Assembly (NCBI GenBank): GCA_035771165.1
Contig: JAWNZC010000408.1
Coordinates: forward strand, 1,240,001-1,304,000
DNA from: Paragorgia papillata
Lineage: Eukaryota; Cnidaria; Anthozoa; Scleralcyonacea; Coralliidae
Direction of reading: 5' to 3'
Length of the DNA stretch: 64,000 nt
The notes beneath the pieces are model-generated. The model was not told the DNA's origin. It did not search any database and worked only from the letters and a program-made list of their open reading frames with translations. A program made the translations under genes and the position numbers. Of the stretch, positions 12,329 to 22,667 are shown one piece after another (position 1 is the first letter of the stretch; every line of letters begins with the position of its first letter).

Positions 12329-12758
12329 GGTCTGGGCGTCTGGCATGGAAAAACAAACAACAGTTATTGCTGAATTAACATAAAAAACTTTGGATGTTTA
12401 TTTCAAACTTTGACGTCTTTCTGCGAATGTATTTGTGGCGGAAATTACGTGCAGCAAGTGTGATTACGTGCAACAACTGCATGTCGCCTAGTTTTTTTGT
12501 CGTTCGTAGTTACTTCTGTGCACGTTTTTTCTCAGTTTTTTCGGCAGCAAACCAGTTTCGGAGTATACCCGGGGAATTTTTGTACCGGCATTTTGTTTAT
12601 CCACGAGTGGAATAATTAATCCACGCGAGTTTCGAGTAAACGCGCGAGTAATTTATCGAGAACGGGTCGTGGATCACGCGCGGGTCACGTCGCGTTTCCA
12701 CGCGATCTATCATGGCTGTTACAGTCTGATGGCATCAGCGCTGTATCATGCCTAACAT

Positions 12759-12967
12759 TAGCCTGGTACCCTGGCCCAATCAAAGAATATGGGCCAGGTA
12801 ACCACTAAAGACTTCTGCTTTCCTATTGGTTGAAATTTCGCGCGTTTTTATTGGCTATGAGTAAAACTGCAATCGTCATAAGTGGATTTAGCCCTGATGA
12901 CGCGAGAATGAGATTAGTGGTTACCTGGCCCATATTTCTTTTGAGATTGGGTCAGGGTACCAGGCTA
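12759..12967 (+). mobile_element. 209-bp MITE, copy 1, 9-bp duplication
   Basis: It begins TAGCCTGGTACCCTGGCCCA and ends with the near complement, flanked by perfect 9-bp repeats GCCTAACAT (12750-12758, 12968-12976). Subterminal GGCCAGGTAACCACTAA arms match. A second copy of the same length lies inverted at 60331-60539. Nine-base duplications are typical of Mutator-like transposition; no transposase is encoded. Confidence 0.93.
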
Positions 12968-13276
12968 GCCTAACATCAGTCCTGATACAGACTGTGGTCA
13001 TCATAGCTGTAACAGGGGTCGCTACATTATCTTGTTGGCAGACCTGATGGAATCATAACGTAACAGACCTGATATCAGTCCTGTTGGATGCTGTAACAGA
13101 GCGTGCGTTTTTAGGTGTGTAATTATATGGTATAAGTAAAGGTTTAGTGTTCGGTTATGCTTGCATGTTCAAAATTCGGAATATTTATACAGAACTTCAG
13201 CTGGACTTTTATTGACCTTGACACTGATTACAATTGCAAATATTTACCAATAAAGACACTTTGTCGTTAAAGTGCC

Positions 13277-13583
13277 TATGTCATCCTCAGGGACTTTACA
13301 TATTTATACTAATTGGAACATTCTGGGAAGATTTGTAATATATCTTCTCAGGCGAAAATTTCATCTTCATGGATTTTTTGCTTAAAGTTGACGGAAGTGA
13401 CGTCAAAAGAGGAATCTGTAAAGTGGCTTTCATATAGACAAATTCCTCTTTCGACGTCACTTCCGTCAACTTTAACGGCAAAAAAATCCATGAAGATGAA
13501 ATTTTCGCCTGAGAAGATATATCACAAATCTTCTCAGAGTGTTCCAATTAGTATAAATATGTAAAGTCCCTGAGGATGACATA
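13277..13583. mobile_element. Near-perfect 307-bp palindrome, TA-flanked MITE
   Basis: TATGTCATCCTCAGGGACTT at the left is matched by its complement at the right, and the arms pair almost continuously to a loop near 13420-13435. Because of the symmetry, both strands carry nearly the same 83-codon open frame, which is not a gene. The TA ends suggest Tc1/mariner-type mobilisation. The high arm identity suggests a recent insertion or conversion between arms. Confidence 0.9.
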
Positions 13584-13799
13584 TTAATATAAGTTATATA
13601 TTAAATACCTATTTTCATTCTTATAAAAGTTTGCATTTTATAAAACGACCCAAATGCACACCTGATTAGATTTTACACATATCGTTTCCAAAAACGGTAA
13701 TTGATAATTATTGTTCTTTCTTTACTTTTGAGTGCATAACATATATACATACATATACTGTATATACATACATACTTTATCGGGCAATTTCCAACTGGG

Positions 13800-13895
13800 C
13801 TTTCCACTTAGAATACATGTATTTAGTGGTCGTAATAACGAGGTGGTTGTATTAACGGGGTAGCCGTATATGGCGGGTTTCAACTGTATCACAAT
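13800..13895. mobile_element. Fragment of a GTTTCAACTGT-ended MITE
   Basis: GGTCGTAATAACGAGGTGGTTGTATTAACGG followed by GGTTTCAACTGTATC resembles one end of the 19.67-kb element (ACAGTTGAAGCTC). Only one end is present. Confidence 0.35.
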
Positions 13896-14112
13896 TATAT
13901 TTAAAATTTATAATGTAAAATATATGAATAATTAAGTTCAAATATATATGTATATACAGTTTAAAATATATTTGTATATACAGTTTAAAATATTAATTAC
14001 TGCAGCTATTATTAAAATTGTCTTACAAATAGTTTTTCATTAACTTCTTGAAATGACTGAGAGAGGTAATTGCCTGTTTTAAGTTATCATCTAAATTAAT
14101 TCAAAGTTTTAG

Positions 14113-14240
14113 GCCTTGTCCACACGTATCCCGGCGGTTTCGTTTAAAAACGCAACATTTTTTCTCCGTTTTTAAAAAAATCCGCGTCCACGCGCGAACC
14201 AGGCTACACCTGAACAGGAAAACGGCGTTTTCAAAAAGTT
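14113..14240. mobile_element. One arm of a GTCCACACGTATCC-ended MITE
   Basis: GGCCTTGTCCACACGTATCC is followed by a GTTTAAAAACG-rich arm; no facing terminus was found downstream. Confidence 0.35.
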
Positions 14241-14623
14241 CCTTTTTACTTTTAGTACATAATTACCACTAGCATTTTGCAATAATTAAAATGTTATGGC
14301 CTTCGTATGTGAATGAGAAAAATACATAATTTTAAATGACTGCTCTTTCTTCAAATCGAATATTTCTTGTATTTTTTTCTCATTGAAAAAAACCCAAAAC
14401 AGTCTTATATCAAAATATAAAATAAGTTTTTATTTAAAAAAAATACTCTTCAAATCAAATATTTAAGACTTTTTTTTCTTATTAAGACAATAACATTCTT
14501 ATTAAAAATATATTTTCTTATTTTAATAGAAAAATGAATAAGCTTGATTATTAACATTATTATTAACAAGATGATCTCTTCGGTTTTAACAAAAACTGCT
14601 ATCAATATGTATATATAAGCTAG

Positions 14624-14989
14624 GGCCTGTTTATATGATCCCGGTACACCGGGACGTCCCGGTGTACCGGGATCTCGGCTTGTAGATAATTTAGTTATTT
14701 TCGCGGTTGCGTTTATATATGGAGACCGGGACGTCCCGGTTGAAGCAACCGAGATCTCGGACAGATTTTTTCCCCATATAAACGCGACATCCCGGTACAC
14801 CGGGATGAAGTTTACTGAACTACAATGCTTGTAACTTTGAATATTACGGTCAGAATTTCGTCCAAACGGTCAGGTCTAAAGACAAAACACTGAATAAAAG
14901 TGAAATAACTGCTAACATAGTAGAATTAGGGTGAGTTTTTGCTTTTTTGTCCATTTCCTTAAATTCTCGCGATATAAACGGGCCCTAAG
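14624..14989. mobile_element. Foldback MITE with CCCGGTACACCGGGA arms
   Basis: AGGGCCTGTTTATATGATCC opens and GCGATATAAACGGGCCCT closes the element. The inner arms carry several CCCGGTACACCGGGA and CGGGACGTCCCGG palindromes. It resembles the 3.7-kb MITE in end and arm design. No coding capacity. Confidence 0.78.
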
Positions 14990-15005
14990 AGTCGTAAAGG
15001 TGAAG

Positions 15006-15073
15006 TAATACGAGCAACAAATTGCTGCAACATTGTTGCGTTGCAAGTTGAAAAGCGTTGTTGCACGTATTAC
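15006..15073. repeat. GTAATACG..CGTATTAC hairpin
   Basis: GTAATACGAGCAACAA faces TTGTTGCACGTATTAC with self-complementary GCAACA/TGTTGC words between. A further direct copy of the end (GTAATACGTGCAAAAACGC) lies at 15173, so a larger element may once have spanned this. Confidence 0.55.
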
Positions 15074-15195
15074 CACGTATACCTCAAACATTGTCACGCA
15101 ACAAAATATCGTTGTTGCAAGTTGAAAACTGGCGTCTACTTTTTACAACAAATTTTTTCAACTATAGGTGGGCGGTAATACGTGCAAAAACGCTT

Positions 15196-15262
15196 TTCAA
15201 TGTCAAGAAATATTCGTTGTCAAGAAATATTCGTTGTCAAGAAATATTTAATGTCAAGAAAT
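15196..15262 (+). repeat. Tandem 16-17-bp repeat, four copies
   Basis: TGTCAAGAAATATTCGT-type units follow one another, the last varied to TTTAA and GTTTT. A short local amplification. Confidence 0.75.
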
Positions 15263-15309
15263 ATGTTTTTGTTTCATGAAATATTGAAATTTTCCTGAGT
15301 GGAAACCAG

Positions 15310-15570
15310 CCTTCAGATATAAAGACACGAGGGGAAGCCGAGTGTTTTTATATCTGATAAAAAACGAACTGCGAGTTTATTGAACGGCTTCAAAAATGAA
15401 CCACTTGGTAAGTTTATTGGCGTAGTAAGTTTGAAAAATAACCTTGTCTAAGCCGAGAAAATCAAAGTTAAAGTTTATGTAAATCAGGAGGTATCTTTAT
15501 CACATGACATAAAGACACGATACGGTCATGATTTTCTTTTGTGTTTTCCTCATGAATTATTAATGAGTTT
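15310..15570 (+). repeat. Repeat family A, copy 2
   Basis: CAGATATAAAGACACGAGG faces GAGTGTTTTTATATCTG at the left end. The right half repeats AGCCGAGAAAATCAAAGTTAAAG and GAATTATTAATGAGTTT, as at 11.3 and 17.2 kb (inverted). A MITE-like repeat without coding capacity. Confidence 0.65.
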
Positions 15571-15625
15571 TTGAATACCAAATCAAATATATTTCTTATT
15601 TTTATATCAAGGGTTTCTGCAGGCT

Positions 15626-15627
<2 letters not shown>

Positions 15628-15658
<31 letters not shown>
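15628..15658. repeat. TA microsatellite
   Basis: About fifteen TA dinucleotides in a row. Confidence 0.9.
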
Positions 15659-15662
<4 letters not shown>

Positions 15663-15754
15663 GTTGACATGTGGTCACTAGGATGCATTCTCAGAGAAAT
15701 ATTTTTAGGAAAACCTCTCTTTCCAGGAACATCAACATTAAACGAAATTGAGCG

Positions 15755-16535
15755 AATAATATATTTAACAATTAGACAACGAGCCCGAGTTTTCTATGAG
15801 CGAATTGTCAACGAGGCGAGTTGTTTAATTGTTTTAGTATAAATTTACCAACAAAAGTTAAATAAATTATACCATAACATATTTTTGAGGCTCATTTAAT
15901 ACATTTTTTAACAGCCAACAACAAACGTTCAACAGTCATTTCGGACATCTCCTTGGCCCGTACAGTAATTGATGGAAAAGAAAAGTTTTCTTGCATAATT
16001 TATCATGGATTTTCATGTACAATATTGAAACAATATATATCCACTCATTTGTTTTGTAAAAGTGACAAAAAGTTGAAAGAAACATTCAATTTAGCATATA
16101 GTTTATATCACGAAATCTTGTCAACAGCTAGCGTAATTTTGAAATGTGTTTTGTTTGCAGTTATTTCGTTTTAAACGACCACAGATAAACAATTTAACGA
16201 TCTTACCATTAATAATTTCCATTCTAACCATTTTGTAGCCGTTTTTGTTTTCTGTAGAACGTATTGCTTCGCCTAAATGTTCAATTTCTTCTTTCATTTG
16301 CCCACTCCGTTATAATTTCGGCGCCATTGTTGCTTAACAGAACAACCGCTGGCTCTAATGATCACTGTTCGTGCTATACTACGCATTTTGTCATTGGTCA
16401 ATTTTTTTAAAAGAATGACTTTCATTGGTTTATCCCAGAGGTTTATATCACCAATTATAAACTCCTGCAATAGCCAATGAAATTCGAGGATTTACGTTAT
16501 AAACTTGTAAATTTATACTAAATACATATATAATC
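15755..16535. mobile_element. ATATTTAACAATTAG-ended element
   Basis: The left end ATATATTTAACAATTAGAC is followed by GAGCCCGAGTTTT..., facing GAGGCGAGTTGTTTAATTGT. The same left word opens the 35.3-kb element. The right part (CCAATGAAATTCGAGG... to about 16535) looks like an arm, but ends are approximate. Short open frames inside show no known domain. Confidence 0.5.
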
Positions 16536-16799
16536 TAACAGGAAATAACTAATCTATACTCAAACAGAGCTATAGGTATATCTGCCCCAAGTTTTTTCAA
16601 TGTTTGACCCACATCACTATATATATTCTTATATGCATGTATAATTAAAAATGTAGTTGTCCTGCATGAGCAGCGTATATGATGTGAACGAAAAAGATTA
16701 TAGTTAAGTTTCAGCTGCTGAAGGACAGTTGAATTATGATAACTTTCGAGAGTGTAAAAAAAGTAGAGTACTGTGTATTGGGAGTGTTTTGGATAGAGC

Positions 16800-16885
16800 A
16801 AAGTGAAATTATGGTAAACTGTCGAGGTTTTTAGTAACGAAATACTGAGTTTCGAACAAAGCTTTTCATCACAGTTAAAGGGTTG
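16800..16885 (-). repeat. CTGACGA..CGAAAC repeat, third copy
   Basis: Shares ATGGTxAACTGTCGxGGTTTT with the copy at 5.0 kb. On the minus strand it reads TGATGA (16866-16871), a short stem-like segment, then GAAAC ending at 16850. Complementary hexamers AACTGT and ACAGTT (16871-16876 and 16817-16822) close it. See the finding on hammerhead-like cores. Confidence 0.45.
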
Positions 16886-17204
16886 CGCTCAAAACGGTTA
16901 GTGATTTTGTTATTTAAAAATCCCGTTAGTTTACTGAATTACTATACTACTTTTTCACTTTCAATTAATAACTATAATGATGGCTTGGGTAAAGCCTATA
17001 TATCGCTACTTTTTCCTGGAGAAAGATACCTAACTCAGATCGGCCCTTGTTGATTTAGGGTATGCGATATTGCATGGATATTTCTGATTGTGTAATTCTG
17101 ACCGCATGCAGGAACGATACGTTCGCCGGACCCTGGGTCGACCTATCAGTCCGCGGTTGTTTTTTACCCATGGCGAGTGGCAACAGTGATTCGACATCAC
17201 TTAT

Positions 17205-17440
17205 TTAAACTATATTAAAATACTCATTAATAATTCATGACGAAAATTCAAAAGAAATCAATACCGTAGCAGTGGTTGTAAATCGGATACAGCATCGTCC
17301 TGACCTGATTTACACTAACTTTAGCTTCGACTTTCTCGGCTAAAACAGAGCGTATCCCCAAATAGTTGGTGAACTTGATTACTTAGATGCATTTGTATTT
17401 TAAGAAAGATACAGCATTCGCATCCGAGCTGTATCTATAT
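17205..17440 (-). repeat. Repeat family A, copy 3 (inverted)
   Basis: ACTCATTAATAATTCATGA, AAATTCAAAAGAAATCAAT and CTTTAGCTTCGACTTTCTCGG are the reverse complements of blocks at 15.3-15.6 kb. GATACAGCATCG is matched by GATACAGCATTCG and CCGAGCTGTATC near 17410-17435. Confidence 0.6.
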
Positions 17441-18960
17441 TACTAATCATCATCGTTACTATGTATACAATGCATGCATTGCACTTAAGAGAAAATTGTT
17501 ATTTACATGCAACAAGCTATTTTCAATTTACTTGCAAATGAACGTGCATGCATGGCTTTAGTGTAAAGTATATATGCTCATTTAAATTTTTATAACGTGT
17601 ACAATATACTTGTAGTTTAAGTTACGAAAATTACAATTTCCAATTATTAATGTATGGACTTTCTGTGGCCATATAATGATGTTGCTGCAACGCGCCATGC
17701 AATATTTGATGTTTATAAACTCTGTCAAGTGTCAAATAAACACTTTCACGTCGAGCGGTTGTTGCAAGTATACCGCTTATCTATACCGCGCGCTATATCT
17801 GATTAAAGGCGGCATATATTTTTAGTCAATAGAAATACACGAGGTTTTTTTAGTAAATTGACGTGTGTCTTTCACAAATATACTGTATATCAGGCGCAAT
17901 ATAGTATCGGATCTTTATAGTATATAAAGCTTTAATTATGAAGTGTAGTTCAGACTCGTCCGCAAAACTGATTCTAACCAACATTTAATAATTATATATA
18001 TAGTTATCCATTTTTGTATATTTTGCCATCACAAAACAGAAGAGAACAAAACTTCTTGAACTAATTTCTAGAACAAGTTATATATTATCAATGAAATTTG
18101 TAACTCTCAAAGAGAGTCAGTTAGGAAAGATAATATACGAAAGTAAATGGTAAAAAAATATATGATGAATTAAGTGGTGCTAAAAAGTGTCAACAGTTAA
18201 ATGGCAAATAACAAAAAGACTACTCCAAAATTGATATCATCTGTCCTGCACGTGATCCTACATATAATATTCATGTAAAATCACTAATGCCAATTTTCTA
18301 AACGTGTTTATATGCATTTCTCCCTCGATTGTAATTCTTTAAATTAACCTATATAGGAACTTTTCCGTTTGTTGCTAATCATGTCATGATCGTGCATATA
18401 TAGTATATTATATACGTATGAATGACAGAAGGACGGTAGTATCTAGCCAGTTTTATTCTATCTTCTAACTGATTACAAGACGCGTCTCAACATACATGCA
18501 TTTGGGATTGGAAATTCTAGTACTGAATTATATTGGGTTGTCGTAAGTGACATGTGTATTTTTAATCAGTCTTGTTTTTGAACGTAGTTAGTCATATATC
18601 TCAGTGGAGATTTTTCTGACTCGAGCGGGGGGAGTGTAGTACTTTATCCGCTTTTTATATTACACGCAACAATATGATATATAAAGTTCTTCGAGCTATA
18701 GCTACTTAAACTTTTCTGAGTTTCTATAATATCGGGACTTGACCCACAACTTCCTGATCACTGCCGGCGTTATGGCATGTGTATACTATACTGGAGACTT
18801 TAAGATGCTATAGGACGACGACAGCAGTCAGTAAAAAGCAAGATGAGTTTTACAAGTCGCGGTTAGCTGACTATTATATTTGATATTTGAAGCTATAATG
18901 ACTTCCAAAAGGCTGTGTTTGTTAAAATGATTGTAGTGTTTGTATAATTGTAGTGAAGTC
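17441..18960. other. No gene recognised
   Basis: AT-rich sequence with frequent GCATGCAT words. No open frame with a motif and no paired ends. Confidence 0.5.
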
Positions 18961-18974
18961 AATTTTAAGCAACA

Positions 18975-19145
18975 GCTCTTATCTTTTGAAAAGTTGACGT
19001 CGTCCCGAAGACGTGGAAATACAAGGACGGTGCCGGGGATTGCTCTTAATTGCGACTAAAAATTATTCCAATTCTTTTTGTTTTGCAAAGAGAACTTTTT
19101 CGTTTAAAGCACGTCGTCGTTGAGCCGTTGCCGTTGCGTAGATCT
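18975..19145. mobile_element. MITE fragment with CGTCGTCGTTGAGC end
   Basis: GACGTCGTCCCGAAGACGTGGAAAT... ends CACGTCGTCGTTGAGCCGTTGCCGTTGCGTAGATCTTA. A similar end (GCCGTCGTTGAGCTTGAGG...GTAGATCTTA) is at 33.73-33.77 kb. Only one terminus is seen at each place. Confidence 0.4.
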
Positions 19146-19339
19146 TAAATTAAGTCTCTACTGTACAGTGTACACGCATCTCTTCTCTTACACTCGTTTT
19201 CAAAATTACGCGACCCAAGAAGTTGACATGCATGTGGCGTGATGTGAGTTTTCAGATAGCAATTTATCGTCACAAAATGGCGGACATCAATACGAACTGA
19301 GTCAGAATACAATGAAATGAGGACGTTAATGCTAACTGA

Positions 19340-19472
19340 GGCTACGTCCACACATATACGTTTTCGTAGCGTTTTCATATTGTTTCAGGTAAGTAGACCA
19401 TTGTTTAGAATTCCCTTGAGGACGGAGAACAATATGAAAACGCTAAGAAAACGTATACGTGTGGACGTAGCC
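19340..19472. mobile_element. Compact foldback MITE, 133 bp
   Basis: GGCTACGTCCACACATATAC opens and GTATACGTGTGGACGTAGCC closes. The arms continue through CGTTTTC and AGCGTTTTCATATTG on each side. It is flanked by TGA/TAA, possibly a decayed 3-bp duplication. Confidence 0.88.
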
Positions 19473-19673
19473 TAAAGCCTGAATAGCAAATTACATAACC
19501 ATATAACAATGCAATCCATGGGAATGTTGAATACGATGACAAAGTAAGTTATATTGAAGTATTTTGAATTCCCCATAAAACTCACATGTCGACTGTAATA
19601 TTTCCGGCCTGGTCGCGCAATTTTGAAAACGGGTTGTATTAAACAACATGTAATATATGATTTGTATACGTAC

Positions 19674-20020
19674 AGTTGAAGCTCTCGTAAGCGACCACCC
19701 TCGGGAACAGTAAAAAGTGGTCGCAACTAGAACTGGTCGCTTACCAGAATTCGTTCTCGTATGCGACCACCCACTGAAATTGGGTGATTGTACTAACTTA
19801 TGGCTAGAGGCGTAATAAGCCTCATTTTTCGAGTCAAAATAAAGATTTATTATTATAAATGGCTGAAGTTGGTCGAACCAACCGGAAACAGCAATACTTT
19901 ATTGTTATGCATTTTATAATCCCATTACTGTATTAAAAGTTATCCAATTGCTTTTTAGCGCAGTGTTGACTGATTGCAAAGGGTCTTTCAAGGGTGGTCC
20001 CTTACAAGAGCTTAAAACAA
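19674..20020. mobile_element. AGTTGAAGCTCTCGTAAGCG-ended MITE
   Basis: The left end reads ACAGTTGAAGCTCTCGTAAG and the right end GGTGGTCCCTTACAAGAGCTT. Internal copies of the TCGTAxGCGACCACC word occur near 19690 and 19755. No coding region. Confidence 0.6.
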
Positions 20021-20024
20021 AGAA

Positions 20025-21115
20025 AAAGCTCGGTGTTTATAGTCGTGTTCGGTTTACTTTAGACGTTCGTCATGAAAGCTGAAATTCTCAGATCATTTCT
20101 GATATAACAACATGTATTTAAGCTTGACAAACGTCTATTAGTAATTATATACCATATGCATGCATATATTTAGTTCGTGTATAGTTCTTTGCGCAAACTC
20201 TTCGTTTTATATAGGTAGTATAGTTTCTCTGTGCAAACTGCATGTCCGTTTTATAGGTAGTATTCTCTGTACAGACTGTCCGGCTTCGTTTTGCTGACCA
20301 GTTTACCAAAAAGTGGTATTGCGACAGCCCCACCGACGCCCTCCCCTCCCCTCCCCCCCGATCTTCACGTCCCTGCATATCTTACGAGTACATCAATAAA
20401 TTGTCTTCTCAAGCAAGTATATCGAATCCAATTGATATTTCCAATTAATATTGATGAATTCATAGACTCTACCCAGCTGCGTGCCTAAGGTTTCTGTAAG
20501 AATAAAAACGGAATGCGCTCTCTAAATTGAAATTTTAATTCAGTTTAATTTGGATGGATTTATACTTGAACAGAAAAAGGCAATGCATATATGCTTAAAT
20601 TTTGTGGCTACATGTATTTACTGACGTTTTGTGGTATCAACTATTGCAGGTTTGTTTTTAACGGGGAGTTAGTACTAAAGTTAATTTCATTCTGTTTAAT
20701 TTATGGATAAAAATCGTCTATACATCTGAAAAAGTAAAACGAAATGATAACGAGTTAGTCAGAATGGCCAGGTGCAAATTAGAAAGTAAAGGAAAACAAT
20801 TTTTGAGTTGCATGACACCATCGGCCTTATAGATAAAACATTATTGGCAACAAAAACACACACTTCAGTGTAAGTGGTGGAAGTGAACGAACAATTTAAT
20901 TAAGAGTTCTTCTCGAGGTTTTGACAGTAGAATAATACATCACTGGCCAAAATATCTCTGTGTCATCTGACAAGTATATAAGGTATGTACTTTCTTATTT
21001 CTACTTGCGAAGAGTTGGGGCCAGATCTAGGCTGAATTTCAGCAGAGGCTTATTTCTCTCGGATGGGTGTTGAGCGAGAAAGAGAATTTTAGTGTGGACG
21101 GAAACGAAGCATCAC
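20025..21115. other. No gene recognised
   Basis: No supported coding or repeat structure, apart from a pyrimidine-rich tract near 20338-20362. Confidence 0.5.
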
Positions 21116-21120
21116 AACTA

Positions 21121-21592
21121 TACACGCGTAAAAACTCACAACTTGTTCACGGTTGTCAACAGGCGTGAACAATGTTGTGCTGCTCGCCGTGAACAAGTTG
21201 TCAACAAGTTGTTCACTTATGGTCCGAACAACTTGTAAACGGATAAATCAACAGTCATGAACACTAAGTTGTTCCAACAGCACATTTTTATAGCCAACAA
21301 CGTTGTTCGCACATGATACAACATGTTGTAACAGCATGACGAAATAACAACGATGGAACAACAATGTTACAACAATGGTGAACATGCATGGTTGATGTAT
21401 CAACACGTTCTTCGGTTGTTACAACATGCGTGAACAACGGTTGTTGTTTCATCAAGCTGTAACAACTTGTTGAAACAATGATGAACAATGTTGTTCATTT
21501 ATCAATGTTGTTCACATGCATATGTCAACAGGTTGTTACAGCATTGTTCAGGCAACAATGCTGTAACAACTTGCGAGATTTTTACGCGTGTA
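21121..21592. mobile_element. TA-flanked element of AACAA/TTGTT words
   Basis: TA-CACGCGTAAAAAC at the left is matched by a near-complementary right end, TTTTTACGCGTG-TA. The whole interior is made of short self-complementary words such as CAACTTGTT, AACATGTTGT and GTTGTTCAC. It has the same end style as the 11.5-kb element (CACACCTAAAAACGC), but the inner words are AACAA-based, not CAG-based. Confidence 0.78.
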
Positions 21593-21604
21593 GACGGTAG
21601 CATC

Positions 21605-22080
21605 ACAAAATCAGTTTTCACAGGAGAAGTTCTGTAAAAACACAGAGGCAATAATGAATCAATGTTATCTCAGTTATTACTTACCAGTGATATTTTATCC
21701 AAACTTCAACTCAGGAGAGAAGACAAAAGGTCCTTTCACAGTCAGCGAAGTGATAGAAATAGCCAGTGTGAAAAAAGTGCAGAAAGCCACATTATTGCGG
21801 TATATAAAATTACAACGCCAATCCCAAGGTGTAAATTTTGCCAAAACTCACGGTAGGAGACCAAACACAAATTCATTGTCTTTCAGTCTTAACTTCAATT
21901 TTGCCCCTAGATACGAAAGTTTGATCGTCTAAATCTCGATAAGTATAGAAGGCATGCAGGGATCTAAAAATTGGCATACAAACTTGTTGCTACTAATCTT
22001 TCAACTGACAAAAAACTGTTAAGATCGAAAGAGTTGACTTCAGCCTCCAGTACCACCTTAATACATTGATTCATATCTAA
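21605..22080. other. Possible decayed coding remnant, unidentified
   Basis: Two overlapping short frames (21654-21932 and 21662-21856, +) include a CxxC pair near 21825-21845. They are crossed by stops and lack a recognisable domain, so I do not call a gene. Confidence 0.2.
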
Positions 22081-22086
22081 AGTGTT

Positions 22087-22497
22087 TTAGACCCCGTTTA
22101 CACGATGCCGGTACAATTTGAAAACGGAACAAAATCATGCCGGTGTGTAAATACAGGCCAAAAAGTCTTGCGTTTACACGGTGCCGGTATAACTGACGGA
22201 TTAGCATGCGACTATTCTCTTCCAATGAGAATTGAGAAGACTTTGTATATACTGCTGACCCAAATACTGTGGTCGTATATATATCGTGATTACCGTCATA
22301 AAACTGTTACGGCACGGGCGTTTACACGATACCGGTTAGTGTTCCGTTTTCATTTCATGCCGTCAAGGAACCCGTCTTCGTTTTGTGCCGTTTTCATGTC
22401 ATTTTTGTGCCGGTATATCGTGTAAACGCAAAGCCTAAACGGCATGATTTTGTTCCGTTTTCAAATTGTACCGCGGCATCGTGTAAACGGGGTCTTA
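22087..22497. mobile_element. Foldback MITE, TTA duplication, GACCCCGTTTACACG ends
   Basis: The element (22090-22494) opens GACCCCGTTTACACGATGCC and closes with the complement. TTA is duplicated on both sides. The inner arms pair through GGTACAATTTGAAAACGGAAC. An open frame along it (22105-22425) is a by-product of the arms. Harbinger-like by duplication size. Confidence 0.92.
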
Positions 22498-22533
22498 GAC
22501 TTTTGAGTTTAATCAAATTTGGTCTTATAATAT

Positions 22534-22654
22534 TTAGACTCCGTTTACACTAGAGCAAAAGTATCCGGATTCACATTGCTTTTTATTCCAATGAGGATGA
22601 AAAACAATGCCGAATCCGGATATACTTTTGCTCTAGTGTATAAATGGGGCCTTA
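22534..22654. mobile_element. 115-bp foldback MITE, TTA duplication
   Basis: GACTCCGTTTACACTAGAGC faces CTCTAGTGTATAAATGGGGCC. The stem runs through AAAAGTATCCGGATTC with a very short loop. TTA copies lie at 22534-22536 and 22652-22654. It shares the GTTTACAC end design with its neighbour 40 bp upstream. Confidence 0.9.
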
Positions 22655-22667
22655 TTAGTCTTTTATC

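Larger units (their letters stand above)
11545..13121. mobile_element. TA-flanked element with CACACCTAAAAACGC ends
   Basis: It starts TA-CACACCTAAAAACGC and ends GCGTTTTTAGGTGTG-TA, consistent with a Tc1/mariner-type TA duplication. Most of the interior is built from short self-complementary words (ACAGxCTG, CTGTxACAG, CTGATACAG) rather than long arms. It holds two further elements (12024-12328 and 12759-12967). No transposase is visible. The 21.1-kb element has the same end design. Confidence 0.75.

Noticed and set aside
13296..13564. Two 83-codon frames on opposite strands with nearly the same product
   Set aside because: They are the two arms of a palindromic MITE; there is no independent coding evidence.
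20338..20362. Pyrimidine tract CCCTCCCCTCCCCCC as a promoter or splice element
   Set aside because: No gene or exon lies next to it in a suitable orientation.
22105..22425. 106-codon ORF
   Set aside because: It lies entirely inside a TTA-flanked MITE and follows its arms.
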